64,000 bases of DNA from Myxococcales bacterium (GCA_019634415.1 JAHQVJ010000254.1:1-64000), one strand, 5' to 3'. Shown: positions 52,891 to 60,890, numbered from the stretch's first letter. The notes: generated by a model not told the origin, from the letters alone. A program made the numbers and translations.

Positions 52891-53578
52891 ATGGATTCCG
52901 CCATCGTGGAGATCCGAGCAGCAGAGGGGGGCGCCGACGCCAAGCTCCTCGTGCTCGAACAACTCGAGGTCTATCGGCGCGCGGAGGCCCGGAGGCGGCT
53001 TTGACCTGACCTTCGATGTCCTGGAGGCTCGCCCCGGCTACGTCGCCGTGAGAGCCACGGGCTCGGACGTCGCGCGATTCGCGCAGCACGAGACCGGCGG
53101 TCATCGCTGGCAGCGGGTGCCCCCCACGGAGAAGCGAGGGCGGGTGCACACGTCCACCGTGACCGTGACCGTGCTCCCGGAGGCCCGCGAGACGCACGAC
53201 GTGCTCGATCCGCGCGACGTGGAGATCCGGACCACCGGATCCGGCGGCGCGGGCGGCCAGCACGTCAACAAGCGCGACACCGCCGTGATCGCGACCCACC
53301 TGCCCACGGGCACCACCGTGCGCATCGAGGGTCGCAGCCGCCACCGCAACCAGCAAGACGCCCTGGCCGTCCTGGCCGCCCGCCTGCGACTGCGCGCCGA
53401 AGAGCGCCAGCACGCAGACCGCAACGCGCTTCGCCGCAGCCACGTGGGCAGCGGCATGCGCGGCGACAAGCGACGGACCGTGGCGCTGCAGCGCGACACG
53501 GCCACCGATCACGGCACGGGCCGCACGATCCGCGCCAAGCACTACCTGCGGGGTGGCCTGGACGAGCTGTGGACCTGA
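52891..53578 (+). CDS. Short class-I release-factor-like protein, needs +1 frameshift
   Basis: Full length would be 228 residues. The first 37 codons (MDSAIVEIRAAEGGADAK and on to YRRAEARRRL) end at TGA 53002-53004. The rest continues in the +1 frame from GAC 53003: GHRWQRVPPTEKRGRVHTS (codon-reading domain with an RF1-like PxT motif, PPT), GSGGAGGQHVNKRDTAV (GGQ catalytic loop) and RGDKRR with DHGTGRTIRAKHYLRGGLDEL near the end. It corresponds to RF domains 2-4 without domain 1. The shift site is CTT TGA C with GGAGG three bases before it. Start ATG has GGAGG. Could be programmed slippage or a plain indel. Confidence 0.72.
52991..53005 (+). promoter_or_regulatory. Candidate +1 ribosomal frameshift signal (GGAGG-CGG-CTT TGA C)
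   Basis: GGAGG (52991-52995) acts as an internal Shine-Dalgarno-like element, three bases before CTT (52999-53001), TGA (53002-53004) and C. The same elements and spacing drive +1 shifting in prfB mRNA. The site lies within domain 2 here, not at the prfB position near codon 25. Since codons for Arg-Arg-Gly-Phe-Asp would themselves give GG-rich and CTTTGAC strings after a one-base insertion, chance resemblance is possible. Confidence 0.55.
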
Positions 53579-53761
53579 CAGCGCGGTAGACTGACGCTGG
53601 CGACACCCACGCCCAACCTCGCTGGCCCCACCTGCCCTGGGGCCCCATCCAGAGGCAAAGGGGAGCAGATCCTCGGGTGAGTCACGTCGATCCATCGCCA
53701 GAGGCAGCACGACGCGCAGGGGCAGGCTGCAGACGCCGTGCTGTCGCCTCTGGAGACCTCG

Positions 53762-54988
53762 ATGACCGCCGACTCAGACTTCAAGCGCCGCGTGCGCGAG
53801 CGCATGGCCCGCACCGGCGAGCGCTACACGGCCGCCCGCGCCGCCCTGCTCGGCACGCTGGGGGCACGCACCCCGCCGCGCGCACGCCACGATCAGACCT
53901 TTGCCCTGAGCCGAGCGCTGGCGGCCATGGAGATCGTCGACCCGCGCACCGACGCCCCCTACAGCGAGGCCTGGCTGCTGGGTCTCGGGGGCGGCATCTC
54001 CGCCCAGGTGAACACCTTCGTCTACGAGGGGGCCGACCCCACGCTGTACGTGGGCACCCGCTGCAACCCGCAATACGCCTACACCGCCGACTTCGTGGTG
54101 CGTGCCGCCGAGGCCCTGGGGCTGCAGACCCGCACCTTCGAGACCGGAGGTGCCAAGACGGCGCGCAGCCAGCTGCAGCAGGCGCTGCAGACCGGCCCGG
54201 CGCTGGTGTGGGTGGGTCGCGAGGCGCTGCTGGGCGTGCCCGAGCGCGGCGGCGCCACGCCCTGGGTGGTGCTCGTCGACGACGCCCACGATGGCGGCTT
54301 CCACGTGCGCGACTGCATGGCGGGCACCCTCGAGGTGCCCGAGGAGCAGCTGCTCGCCGCCCGCGGTCGTCTGCGCAAGGCCAAGCACCGGGTGGTCGCG
54401 CTGCACGGCACCCCGCGCTCCGATCCCCGGAAGGCCGTGCCAGCCGCTGTGCGCACCTGCCTCGACGACCTCGCCGGCAAGCGCGTGCTCATGGCCGGCT
54501 ACGAGCGCAACTTCGGCCTGATTGCCCTCGACCGCTGGCGCGACGACGTGCGCGCCAGCGGCAAGCGCGGCTGGCGGGCCCGCTTCGCGCCCGGGCGCCC
54601 GCTGATGGCCGGCTGTCGCTTCGCCTACCTCTGGATCGAACGGGTCACCGGCGGCGGCGGGTTCCGGCCGCTCTACGCGGACTTCCTGCAGGAGGCCGGC
54701 CACGAGCAGCTCGCCGCCACCTATCGGGAGCTGGGCTCGGCGTGGACCGCGCTCGCCGATCGGATGTGCGATCCCGGCGTTCCCCTGCTCGCCGAGCTTC
54801 GCCGTGCGATGACCGGCGCACAGGGACCGCTGACGCCCGCCGTCGCCGAGGGCCTGCTGGCCCGCGCCGACGCCGAGCTGCCCCCGGAGTGGGCCGAGGC
54901 GCTGTACGACGACCTCGCAGACCGGCTGCAGGATCTCGCCCAGCGCGAGCGGCAGGCCGCCGAGCGCCTACAAGCCGCCGTCAGCTGA
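53762..54988 (+). CDS. BtrH N-terminal/DUF4872 family protein
   Basis: A 408-residue protein. A short helical N-terminus (FKRRVRERMARTGERYTAARAALL) precedes a BtrH-like cysteine-peptidase-fold domain: EAWLLGLGGGISAQVNTFVYEG near 76, TRCNPQ (candidate Cys) near 100, and VVLVDDAHDGGFHVRDCMAGTL near 173 (candidate His/Asp). The C-terminal half matches DUF4872 (FAYLWIERVTGGGGFRPLYADFL near 292). BtrH is an acyl-transfer enzyme in butirosin synthesis; stand-alone relatives are widespread and mostly unstudied. GGAG precedes the ATG. Confidence 0.75.
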   Translation: MTADSDFKRRVRERMARTGERYTAARAALLGTLGARTPPRARHDQTFALSRALAAMEIVDPRTDAPYSEAWLLGLGGGISAQVNTFVYEGADPTLYVGTRCNPQYAYTADFVVRAAEALGLQTRTFETGGAKTARSQLQQALQTGPALVWVGREALLGVPERGGATPWVVLVDDAHDGGFHVRDCMAGTLEVPEEQLLAARGRLRKAKHRVVALHGTPRSDPRKAVPAAVRTCLDDLAGKRVLMAGYERNFGLIALDRWRDDVRASGKRGWRARFAPGRPLMAGCRFAYLWIERVTGGGGFRPLYADFLQEAGHEQLAATYRELGSAWTALADRMCDPGVPLLAELRRAMTGAQGPLTPAVAEGLLARADAELPPEWAEALYDDLADRLQDLAQRERQAAERLQAAVS

Positions 54989-55583
54989 CGCGAGGCAGCA
55001 GGGCGCCCGTGCGCGCCACGTAGGCCGGCCACGCAGCGCCGAAGCGCTGCGCGAGCTGCGCCTCCTCCACCGGCAGCCGCCACCACAGCACCCAGACCTG
55101 AGACCCCAGCAGCACCGCTGCGATCAGCACGTTGCCCGTGAGCAGCGACAGCCCGGTGAACAGCAGCAGGAAGGAGGTGTACATCGGGTGCCGCACCCGG
55201 GCGTAGGGGCCCGTCCGCACCAGCTGGTGGTCGTCGCGCAGGTGCAGCGTGCCGCTGAAGTGCACCCCCAGCGCCATGTGCACCCAGGCCAGCAGCAGCA
55301 CCCCGAGCTCGGCCATCCCCAGCCCCAGCCAGCTCGCCCACCCCGGCAGCACCAGGGCCCCGGGCAGCCACCCCGGATCCACCCACCAGGCGAGCACACC
55401 CCCGAGCCCGCCCGCCAGGAACACCAGCCGCAGCAACACCGCCACCGCGGTGCCGCCCTCCGCCTGAACCCCGTCGGACTGATCCCGGAACATCCCGCCC
55501 GCCTGCCCGTGGGCCAGCAGCCGCAGCCCCACCGTGAGCGACAACACCACCAGCACCGCCAGCTGGCGCTCTTCCATCGTCAT
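54981..55583 (-). CDS. Isoprenylcysteine/phospholipid methyltransferase-like membrane protein
   Basis: A 200-residue protein with about five membrane helices and the C-terminal signature LVRTGPYARVRHPMYTSFLLLF near 122 and VEEAQLAQRFGAAWPAYVARTG near 173, which bind S-adenosylmethionine in the ICMT/PEMT superfamily. Its start overlaps the TetR stop (ATGA), so it is coupled to the regulator. Probable SAM-dependent methylation of a lipid or small hydrophobic compound. Confidence 0.8.
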   Translation of the reverse strand: MTMEERQLAVLVVLSLTVGLRLLAHGQAGGMFRDQSDGVQAEGGTAVAVLLRLVFLAGGLGGVLAWWVDPGWLPGALVLPGWASWLGLGMAELGVLLLAWVHMALGVHFSGTLHLRDDHQLVRTGPYARVRHPMYTSFLLLFTGLSLLTGNVLIAAVLLGSQVWVLWWRLPVEEAQLAQRFGAAWPAYVARTGALLPRVS

Positions 55584-56146
55584 CGTTCCTCCAACACCGC
55601 GGCCAGCAGCCGCGAGACCAAGGGACCCACCGCCACCTCCACCGGCGACAGCACGCGATGCGCCAGGATCCCGAGCATCGCCACCTGGAAGAAGCGAGCT
55701 TCCAGATCCGGATCCGCGGCCCCCAGCGCCTCGAACAAGCCGACCATCTCCGCACGATCCACCGCGAACCCGCCGGCGATCCGACGCAGCTGTGGATCCG
55801 TGAGCGCGCGGATCAACACCGCGAAGCCCTCGGGCTCGGCATCCACCTGCTCCGCCACTGCGTGAGCGAAGGCAGCAAGCCGCTCGGGCGGCTCCAGATC
55901 CGCCGGCACCGCCGCAGCCACCGCCGCGACGCGGGCGACGTGGCGCTGCACCACCGCAGCCACCAGCGCGGTCTTGTCGGGGAAGTAGTGGAACAGCAAG
56001 CCCTTGGACACACCCGCGCGCTGGGCGATCCGAGCGGTGGAGGTGCCCGCGAAGCCGCGCTCGGCGAACAACGCCAAGGCCGCGTCCACCAGGCGCTCCT
56101 GCGCCGCCTCCCGAGCGGCCTCGTTCTGCTCGACGTTTCTTCCCAT
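55580..56146 (-). CDS. TetR-family regulator
   Basis: A 188-residue protein. The helix-turn-helix is FAGTSTARIAQRAGVSKGLLFHYFPDKTALVAAVV near 36-70. The C-terminal domain is helical. It is first in an operon with the ICMT-like gene, and a 20-base near-palindrome 16 bases upstream is a likely self-binding site, so autoregulation and control of the divergent vWA lipoprotein gene are plausible. Confidence 0.9.
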   Translation of the reverse strand: MGRNVEQNEAAREAAQERLVDAALALFAERGFAGTSTARIAQRAGVSKGLLFHYFPDKTALVAAVVQRHVARVAAVAAAVPADLEPPERLAAFAHAVAEQVDAEPEGFAVLIRALTDPQLRRIAGGFAVDRAEMVGLFEALGAADPDLEARFFQVAMLGILAHRVLSPVEVAVGPLVSRLLAAVLEER

Positions 56147-56161
56147 GCTCGCACTCTATGA

Positions 56162-56181
56162 TTGACCAACTGGTCGGTCAA
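56162..56181. promoter_or_regulatory. TetR-type operator
   Basis: TTGACCAACTGGTCGGTCAA: TTGACC/GGTCAA arms with an inner ACTGGT core, spanning 20 bases, 16 bases upstream of the TetR start and 86 bases from the divergent vWA gene. The form resembles sites of TetR repressors that contact GACC/GGTC half-sites. Confidence 0.6.
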
Positions 56182-56266
56182 CACAGAATCGACCTGCCGC
56201 CGACACCGCAATTGACGTTAGACAGCGGTGCCAGGCATCATGTGCCACACGCCTCGAGGGGAACAC

Positions 56267-57343
56267 ATGCGACCGATCGCACTCGCCACCACCATCCTCG
56301 CGCTCACAGCCTGCCAGAGCGACGTCGGCTTCGAGAGTGGCCTTGTGACGGAGCCCGTCGTCAATCCCCTGCCGCCCGACGAGCAGGAGATCACCGACAC
56401 GATCCTCCAGACCGTCACGCCGTCCGTCAGCATCCTGTTCATGGTCGACAACAGCTGCTCCATGAGCGACGACCAGGACGAGCTGGCGAAGAACTTCCCG
56501 TCCTTCATGAACTGGTTCCTGGGGTCCGGGCTCGACTACCACATCGGGGTCATCTCCTCGGACATGCAGCGCAACAGCGACAAGGGCAAGCTGGTGCGGG
56601 CGCGCGGCAAGCTGTGGATCACCAAGGACGACAACGACCAGATCGGCTTCTTCCGCCAGCTGGCGGTGCTCGGCGCCGGCGGCACCTTCCCCGAGCGGGG
56701 CACGGGCGCGGTCTTCAACTCCATGGAGGACAGCGCCGCCGTCGACCACAACCGAGGCTTCTTCCGCGACGGCTCGGCCATCCACACCGTCGCCGTGTCC
56801 GACGAGAAGGACTACAGCGAGCCCGAGGGCGACATCACCACCTCGGAGTTCACCAACTGGTACGACGGGCTGCGCCGCGACCCCGACCAGCGCACGTTCT
56901 CCTCCATCGAGAACCCCGATGCGTTCTCCTACGTGGCGGGTGGCAAGTCCTACGGCCAGGTCACCTCGAACGTGGGCGGCGTGTTCTACGACCTGCGTGA
57001 CGACGACTGGGCGCGCGCGCTGGATCGTCTGGGCGTGCAGGTCAGCGGCCACAAGACCGAGTACTTCCTGAGCCAGCTGCCCAAGCTCGGCACCGTCGAG
57101 GTCACGGCCAACGTGCCCCAGCCCGACGGGCAGTACGTGGAGTTCCTGTTCCCGCAGGCCTTCGAGCAAGACGGCATGTGGGTCGACGCCGAGGGCAACC
57201 CGGCCGACGACGACGCCTGGTACTACTCCGAGGGTCGCAACTCCATCTCGTTCCTCGACTACGTGCCGCCGGATCTCGCGCAGGTGTCCATCACCTACAT
57301 CGGGCGCACCTCGGGCTTCTCCGTCCTCGACGACGACGGCTAG
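56267..57343 (+). CDS. von Willebrand A-domain lipoprotein
   Basis: A 358-residue protein. Signal MRPIALATTILALTAC, then a vWA domain from about 52 with the MIDAS motif LFMVDNSCSMSDDQ (DxSxS), LDYHIGVISSDM and SAIHTVAVSDEKDYS. This exact style of exported vWA domain is common in Myxococcota genomes, usually as surface or periplasmic proteins of unknown role. GAGGGG lies before the ATG. Divergent from the TetR gene. Confidence 0.85.
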   Translation: MRPIALATTILALTACQSDVGFESGLVTEPVVNPLPPDEQEITDTILQTVTPSVSILFMVDNSCSMSDDQDELAKNFPSFMNWFLGSGLDYHIGVISSDMQRNSDKGKLVRARGKLWITKDDNDQIGFFRQLAVLGAGGTFPERGTGAVFNSMEDSAAVDHNRGFFRDGSAIHTVAVSDEKDYSEPEGDITTSEFTNWYDGLRRDPDQRTFSSIENPDAFSYVAGGKSYGQVTSNVGGVFYDLRDDDWARALDRLGVQVSGHKTEYFLSQLPKLGTVEVTANVPQPDGQYVEFLFPQAFEQDGMWVDAEGNPADDDAWYYSEGRNSISFLDYVPPDLAQVSITYIGRTSGFSVLDDDG

Positions 57344-57439
57344 GCAGCCACCCGAGTCCGGCTACTCCTGAGCCCGCGACCCGCGAGCGAACGTCGTCGT
57401 CCGTGATCCGATGCCGCGGTCCACGGCCAGGAGCAGTCG

Positions 57440-58348
57440 ATGACGCCAGATCCCGTCAGCCTCCCCAGCGGGGTGGCCCCGGTGGACCCCGCCAACCCCG
57501 TTCAGGAGCCGGCCTCCAGCCGCTCCCGGGGCGTGGGGCTCGGCCAGATCCGCAACACCGAGGGGCAGAGCCTCTTCGACATCCGCGATCAGATCCGCGC
57601 TGCGGCGCACGAGGCCATGGGCAGCGACGGACCGCGTCCGGGCCTCGGTCGAGCCGTCGGTCAGGCGATCCGGGAGACGCTGACGGCCAACGGCTTCGAC
57701 GCAGACGCCGTGGCCGAGGCCGTTCGCAACCGGCCACCCCGCGGCCTGGCCTTTGGTCGGGGGCGACCCTTCGGGCTGTCCGTAGCGCGGGTGTCCGCGC
57801 CGCCCCCACCGCCCGACGTCGCCCCCGAGCCCGAGGTCGCCGACCCACCCGTGGCGCTGCCGGACGTGCAGTCCACCTCCTCCGTGAAGGCGGAGGTCTC
57901 GGACGATGGCGTGGATATCGAGCTCGACAGCGCCATTCGGCTCGGCGACGTGTCCTCCGAGGTGGAGGTCGACGTCGAGATCGAGGACGGTGAGATCGAG
58001 GTGGACCTCGAGGCCGAGTTCCGCTCGGCCGACGGCACCGTTGCCCGCTTCGACGTGGAGCTGGAGATCGAGGACGGCGAGATCGACATCGACATCGACA
58101 TCGAGGGCGCAGGCAGCTTCGAGGCCGACCTCGACGCCGTGCTGACGCAGCGCGACGATGGCTACGGCGTGGTGTTCGACCTCGAGGTGGAGCTGTCCAC
58201 CGGCGCCACCTTCACCGTGCAGCTGCAGGTGGCCGCCTTGAGCGGGCGGGCTCCCGAGGCCGCGCTGCCCGCCGATCCGGGCGAGGCCGTAGCGGACGGC
58301 CTGCTCGCCAACCTAAGGCCAGGCAGCCTGGTGTCTGCAACGGCGTAG
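57440..58348 (+). CDS. Acidic repeat protein, unknown function
   Basis: A 302-residue protein without a signal peptide. The first 100 residues are mixed, with a Pro-rich linker (PPPPPDVAPEPEV) near 126. The C-terminal half is very acidic and built of repeating strands: VDVEIEDGEIEVDLEAEF, then VELEIEDGEIDIDIDIEG, then FDLEVELSTGATFTVQ. The pattern suggests a regular beta structure that could bind cations. I know no family. It abuts the convergent MarR gene with no gap. Confidence 0.55.
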   Translation: MTPDPVSLPSGVAPVDPANPVQEPASSRSRGVGLGQIRNTEGQSLFDIRDQIRAAAHEAMGSDGPRPGLGRAVGQAIRETLTANGFDADAVAEAVRNRPPRGLAFGRGRPFGLSVARVSAPPPPPDVAPEPEVADPPVALPDVQSTSSVKAEVSDDGVDIELDSAIRLGDVSSEVEVDVEIEDGEIEVDLEAEFRSADGTVARFDVELEIEDGEIDIDIDIEGAGSFEADLDAVLTQRDDGYGVVFDLEVELSTGATFTVQLQVAALSGRAPEAALPADPGEAVADGLLANLRPGSLVSATA

Positions 58349-58831
58349 CTACCGCTCCTCCGACAGCAGCTCCACCCACGCCGCCAGCACCTGGTGCAGC
58401 GTGGCCATGGCCTGCGCACCCACCACGTCGCGCAGCTCGCCCTCGAAGGCGGCCAGCACGCCGAGGCCGTGGTGCATGTGCTGAACACCCTGCGGCGTCC
58501 AGCGGATCAGTCGCGCCCGTCCGTCGCGCGGATCGGGCACCAGCTCCACCGCACCGAAGCGCACCAGATCCGCCACCAGCGGCGCCACCGCCTGCTTCGT
58601 GACCCCCAGCCGCTCAGCGATCTCCGTGGCGCGGATGCCCTCGAAGGAGATGTGCGGAAACAGCCGCGTGTGCGCCGGCCGAAGCTCGGGCGCACCTGGG
58701 AGCGCCCGGATCCTCGCCAGCGCCCGCTCGTCGAGCAGGCGTGCGGCCTTGAGCAGGAGCTGGCCCACGTTCGCGCGCTTGGCCTCGTCGAACCGCTCCA
58801 CGACGTCGTCGTCCAAGGGTCGTTCCTCCAA
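58349..58831 (-). CDS. MarR-family regulator
   Basis: A 160-residue protein with a central winged helix: GIRATEIAERLGVTKQAVAPLVADLVRFGAVELVPDPRDGRARLIRWT (about 65-112; the wing Asp-x-Arg is present). MarR dimers bind palindromes and release DNA on binding small phenolic or other ligands. Two identical-form palindromes lie between it and the divergent dehalogenase-like gene, supporting joint control of both. Confidence 0.88.
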   Translation of the reverse strand: MEERPLDDDVVERFDEAKRANVGQLLLKAARLLDERALARIRALPGAPELRPAHTRLFPHISFEGIRATEIAERLGVTKQAVAPLVADLVRFGAVELVPDPRDGRARLIRWTPQGVQHMHHGLGVLAAFEGELRDVVGAQAMATLHQVLAAWVELLSEER

Positions 58832-58845
58832 CCCCGGCCTATCTC

Positions 58846-58861
58846 GTCAACCGGACTTGAC
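58846..58861. promoter_or_regulatory. MarR operator site 1
   Basis: GTCAA-CCGGAC-TTGAC: 5-base arms with a 6-base spacer, 15 bases upstream of the MarR start. Same arms and spacing as the site at 58890. Confidence 0.6.
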
Positions 58862-58889
58862 CAATCGGGCTTCGGCCACTAGTTGGATA

Positions 58890-58905
58890 GTCAATCACCA
58901 TTGAC
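58890..58905. promoter_or_regulatory. MarR operator site 2
   Basis: GTCAA-TCACCA-TTGAC (inner bases extend the match to GTCAAT/ATTGAC). It lies 14 bases before the dehalogenase-like start, where bound repressor would block transcription. The two sites are 44 bases apart, about four helical turns. Confidence 0.65.
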
Positions 58906-58919
58906 CATCTGGAGACGAC

Positions 58920-59804
58920 ATGGTGCCCGACTGGCTCGATCGCACTGCCTGGCCCTACACGCCCCGCTGGCACGAAGGCGAGCACGGCCGCCTGCACTAC
59001 GTCGACGAGGGGCAGGGTCCCGTGCACCTGTTCGCCCACGGAACCCCCACCTGGGCCCTCGAGTGGCGCCACGTCATCGCAGGCCTGCGGCCGCATGCCC
59101 GCTGCATCGCCGTCGATCACCTCGGCTTCGGGCTGTCGGAGCAACCCGACGCGGGCTACCGTCCCGAGGACCACGCCGCACGCTTCGCTGCGTTCGCCGA
59201 CGCCCGAGATCTCCACGATGCCACCGTGGTGCTCCACGACTTCGGCGGCCCCATCGGGCTGCCCTGGGTCTTGCAGAACACGCACCGGATCCGACGGCTG
59301 GTGATCATCAACACCTGGGCCTGGTCGCTGGCCGATCAGCCTCGCTTCGCCCTGCCCGCCCGGTTCCTGGGGAGCGGCCTCGGGCGCTGGCTGTACGGCA
59401 CGTTCAACATCAGCCAGCGGGTCATCGCCCCCTCCGCCTGGGCCGATCGGAGCAAGTGGCAGGCCGTGGCCGAGCAATACACCTCCGTCTTCCCCACCTA
59501 CGACAGCCGCACGCGGGTGCTCTGGCCGCTGGCGAAGGCCCTGCTGACGTCGTCGGAGTTCTACGCGGGCATCGACGCCGAGCTGGACCGACTGGCCGAC
59601 GTCGCGGTGGACGTGATCTGGGGCACCTCCGATCCCGCGTTTCCGCCGGACGTCCGCGATCGCTGGCTGTCCCGCCTGCCCCACGCCACACGACTCGATC
59701 TGCCCGCTGGCCACTGGCCCCACGAGGAGTCGCCCGATGCCGTGGTCGACCACTTGGTCGATCGGCTCGCCCCTCGAGCGTCACCAGGGCAGGAGGCATC
59801 ATGA
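58920..59804 (+). CDS. Alpha/beta hydrolase, haloalkane-dehalogenase-like
   Basis: A 294-residue enzyme. HGTPTWALEW near 40 is the oxyanion region. The nucleophile motif is LHDFGGPIG near 104, with Asp as nucleophile, as in haloalkane dehalogenases and epoxide hydrolases; dehalogenases normally have Trp after it, where Phe is found. NTWAW near 137 could supply a halide-contact Trp; His is in AGHWPHEE near 270. Function could be dehalogenation, epoxide opening or ester cleavage. Two MarR-type sites precede it. The stop overlaps the TfoX-like gene. Confidence 0.75.
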   Translation: MVPDWLDRTAWPYTPRWHEGEHGRLHYVDEGQGPVHLFAHGTPTWALEWRHVIAGLRPHARCIAVDHLGFGLSEQPDAGYRPEDHAARFAAFADARDLHDATVVLHDFGGPIGLPWVLQNTHRIRRLVIINTWAWSLADQPRFALPARFLGSGLGRWLYGTFNISQRVIAPSAWADRSKWQAVAEQYTSVFPTYDSRTRVLWPLAKALLTSSEFYAGIDAELDRLADVAVDVIWGTSDPAFPPDVRDRWLSRLPHATRLDLPAGHWPHEESPDAVVDHLVDRLAPRASPGQEAS

Positions 59805-60118
59805 CCGACACCGACGGATCCGAGCTGTTCTGGGCCCTCGCCGAGCCACTGCTGAAGCGCGACGACACCGAGAAGGGCACGATGATGGGCCACGCCTGCC
59901 TGCGACGAGCAGGGCAGTTCTTCGCGATGGTGGACGGCGAGGGCCATCAGCTCATCGCCAAGCTGCCGGCCGCCCGCGTCGTCGAGCTGGTCGAGGTGGG
60001 CATCGGCCAGCCGTTCGCACCGGCCGGACGGACCTTTCGCGAGTGGGTGGCCGTGCCCGTGGCGGAGCGGTCCCACTGGGAGGACCTGCTCGCCGAGGCC
60101 CACGCCTTCGCCGCGTGA
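59801..60118 (+). CDS. TfoX/YjbR-like small protein
   Basis: A 105-residue protein. GTMMGHACLRRAGQFFAMVDGEGHQLIAKLP resembles the TfoX N-terminal/YjbR fold (MF-G-x-CL then KMFA and KLP strands). These domains occur in competence regulators and in stand-alone proteins of unknown role. AGGAGG precedes the ATG, which overlaps the dehalogenase-like stop (ATGA), so the two proteins are likely made together under MarR control. Confidence 0.7.
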   Translation: MTDTDGSELFWALAEPLLKRDDTEKGTMMGHACLRRAGQFFAMVDGEGHQLIAKLPAARVVELVEVGIGQPFAPAGRTFREWVAVPVAERSHWEDLLAEAHAFAA

Positions 60119-60127
60119 GCAGCCGCG

Positions 60128-60856
60128 CTACGGCATGGCCGTGTCGCCTGGCTCCACCACCGTGAAGTTCGCGGCCCCGATGATGAAAGGCTCGAACTCG
60201 GCGTCTTCGTTGGGCTGGTTGGGCACCATGTACAGCTCCACCAGGTGCTTGCCGGTGGTCAGCCCCGTGAACGGTACGGGGTCGCTGCTGTAGTGGCCGC
60301 GCGAGTCCAGCCACTCGCCGTCCAGCGCGACGTGCAGGTGGCACTCGCGCCAGTTGCCGCCGCTGGTGTTGGTGTTCACCGTGCAGCCCGTCACCTCGAA
60401 GGCGACGTCCACGTCGGGACCGACCTCCTCCCCCTGCTTGGGGGACGTGATCACGATGGTGGGCCGCCCGATGACCTCCACCGTCACGGTGGCCGAGTCG
60501 GTGGCCCCCGCGTCGTCCTCCACCGTGTAGTCGAAGGTCTCCATGCCGGAGAAGCCCAAAGGGGCGGTGTAGGCGATGCGCTTCACACCGTCGGCCACGG
60601 CCGTCCCGCCGTTGCTCGGGGTGCCCACGCTCGTGATCTTCACCTTCTCGCCGTCGTCGTTCTGCACCACGCTCAGGAGCAGGGCCTCGCCCTCCGCCGT
60701 CTCAGCCGAGTCGTCGTTGGCCGACAGCGCCTCGGGAGCGTCGTCGGTGGGCTCCACCTCGGTCTGGAGCATGCCGGGGGTGATGACGTTGGACTCGTCG
60801 AATCCGTCGCCCCCACACCCCATCAGCAACACCGCGAGCCATGCACTCCGTCGCAT
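60128..60856 (-). CDS. Lipoprotein with cadherin-like/Ig-like domain
   Basis: A 242-residue protein. Signal MRRSAWLAVLLMGC, then an Asp/Glu-rich spacer. Residues 40-130 are a cadherin-like tandem domain (LSANDDSAETAEGEALLLSVVQNDD; APLGFSGMETFDYTVEDDAGATDSATVTV). A second Ig-like domain follows (RPTIVITSPKQGEEVGPDVDVAFEV) with a Cys pair. Likely surface-bound; no enzyme motif. GAGGAGG precedes the ATG. It is 34 bases after the beta-helix gene on the same strand. Confidence 0.75.
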   Translation of the reverse strand: MRRSAWLAVLLMGCGGDGFDESNVITPGMLQTEVEPTDDAPEALSANDDSAETAEGEALLLSVVQNDDGEKVKITSVGTPSNGGTAVADGVKRIAYTAPLGFSGMETFDYTVEDDAGATDSATVTVEVIGRPTIVITSPKQGEEVGPDVDVAFEVTGCTVNTNTSGGNWRECHLHVALDGEWLDSRGHYSSDPVPFTGLTTGKHLVELYMVPNQPNEDAEFEPFIIGAANFTVVEPGDTAMP

Positions 60857-60890
60857 CGGACCTCCTCGTCCGATGCAGGATCGCACAGGA

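Noticed and set aside
52777..53004. 75-codon independent small protein
   Set aside because: Its first 38 codons overlap the end of the HisN-like gene out of frame; the remainder is the N-terminus of the release-factor-like protein.
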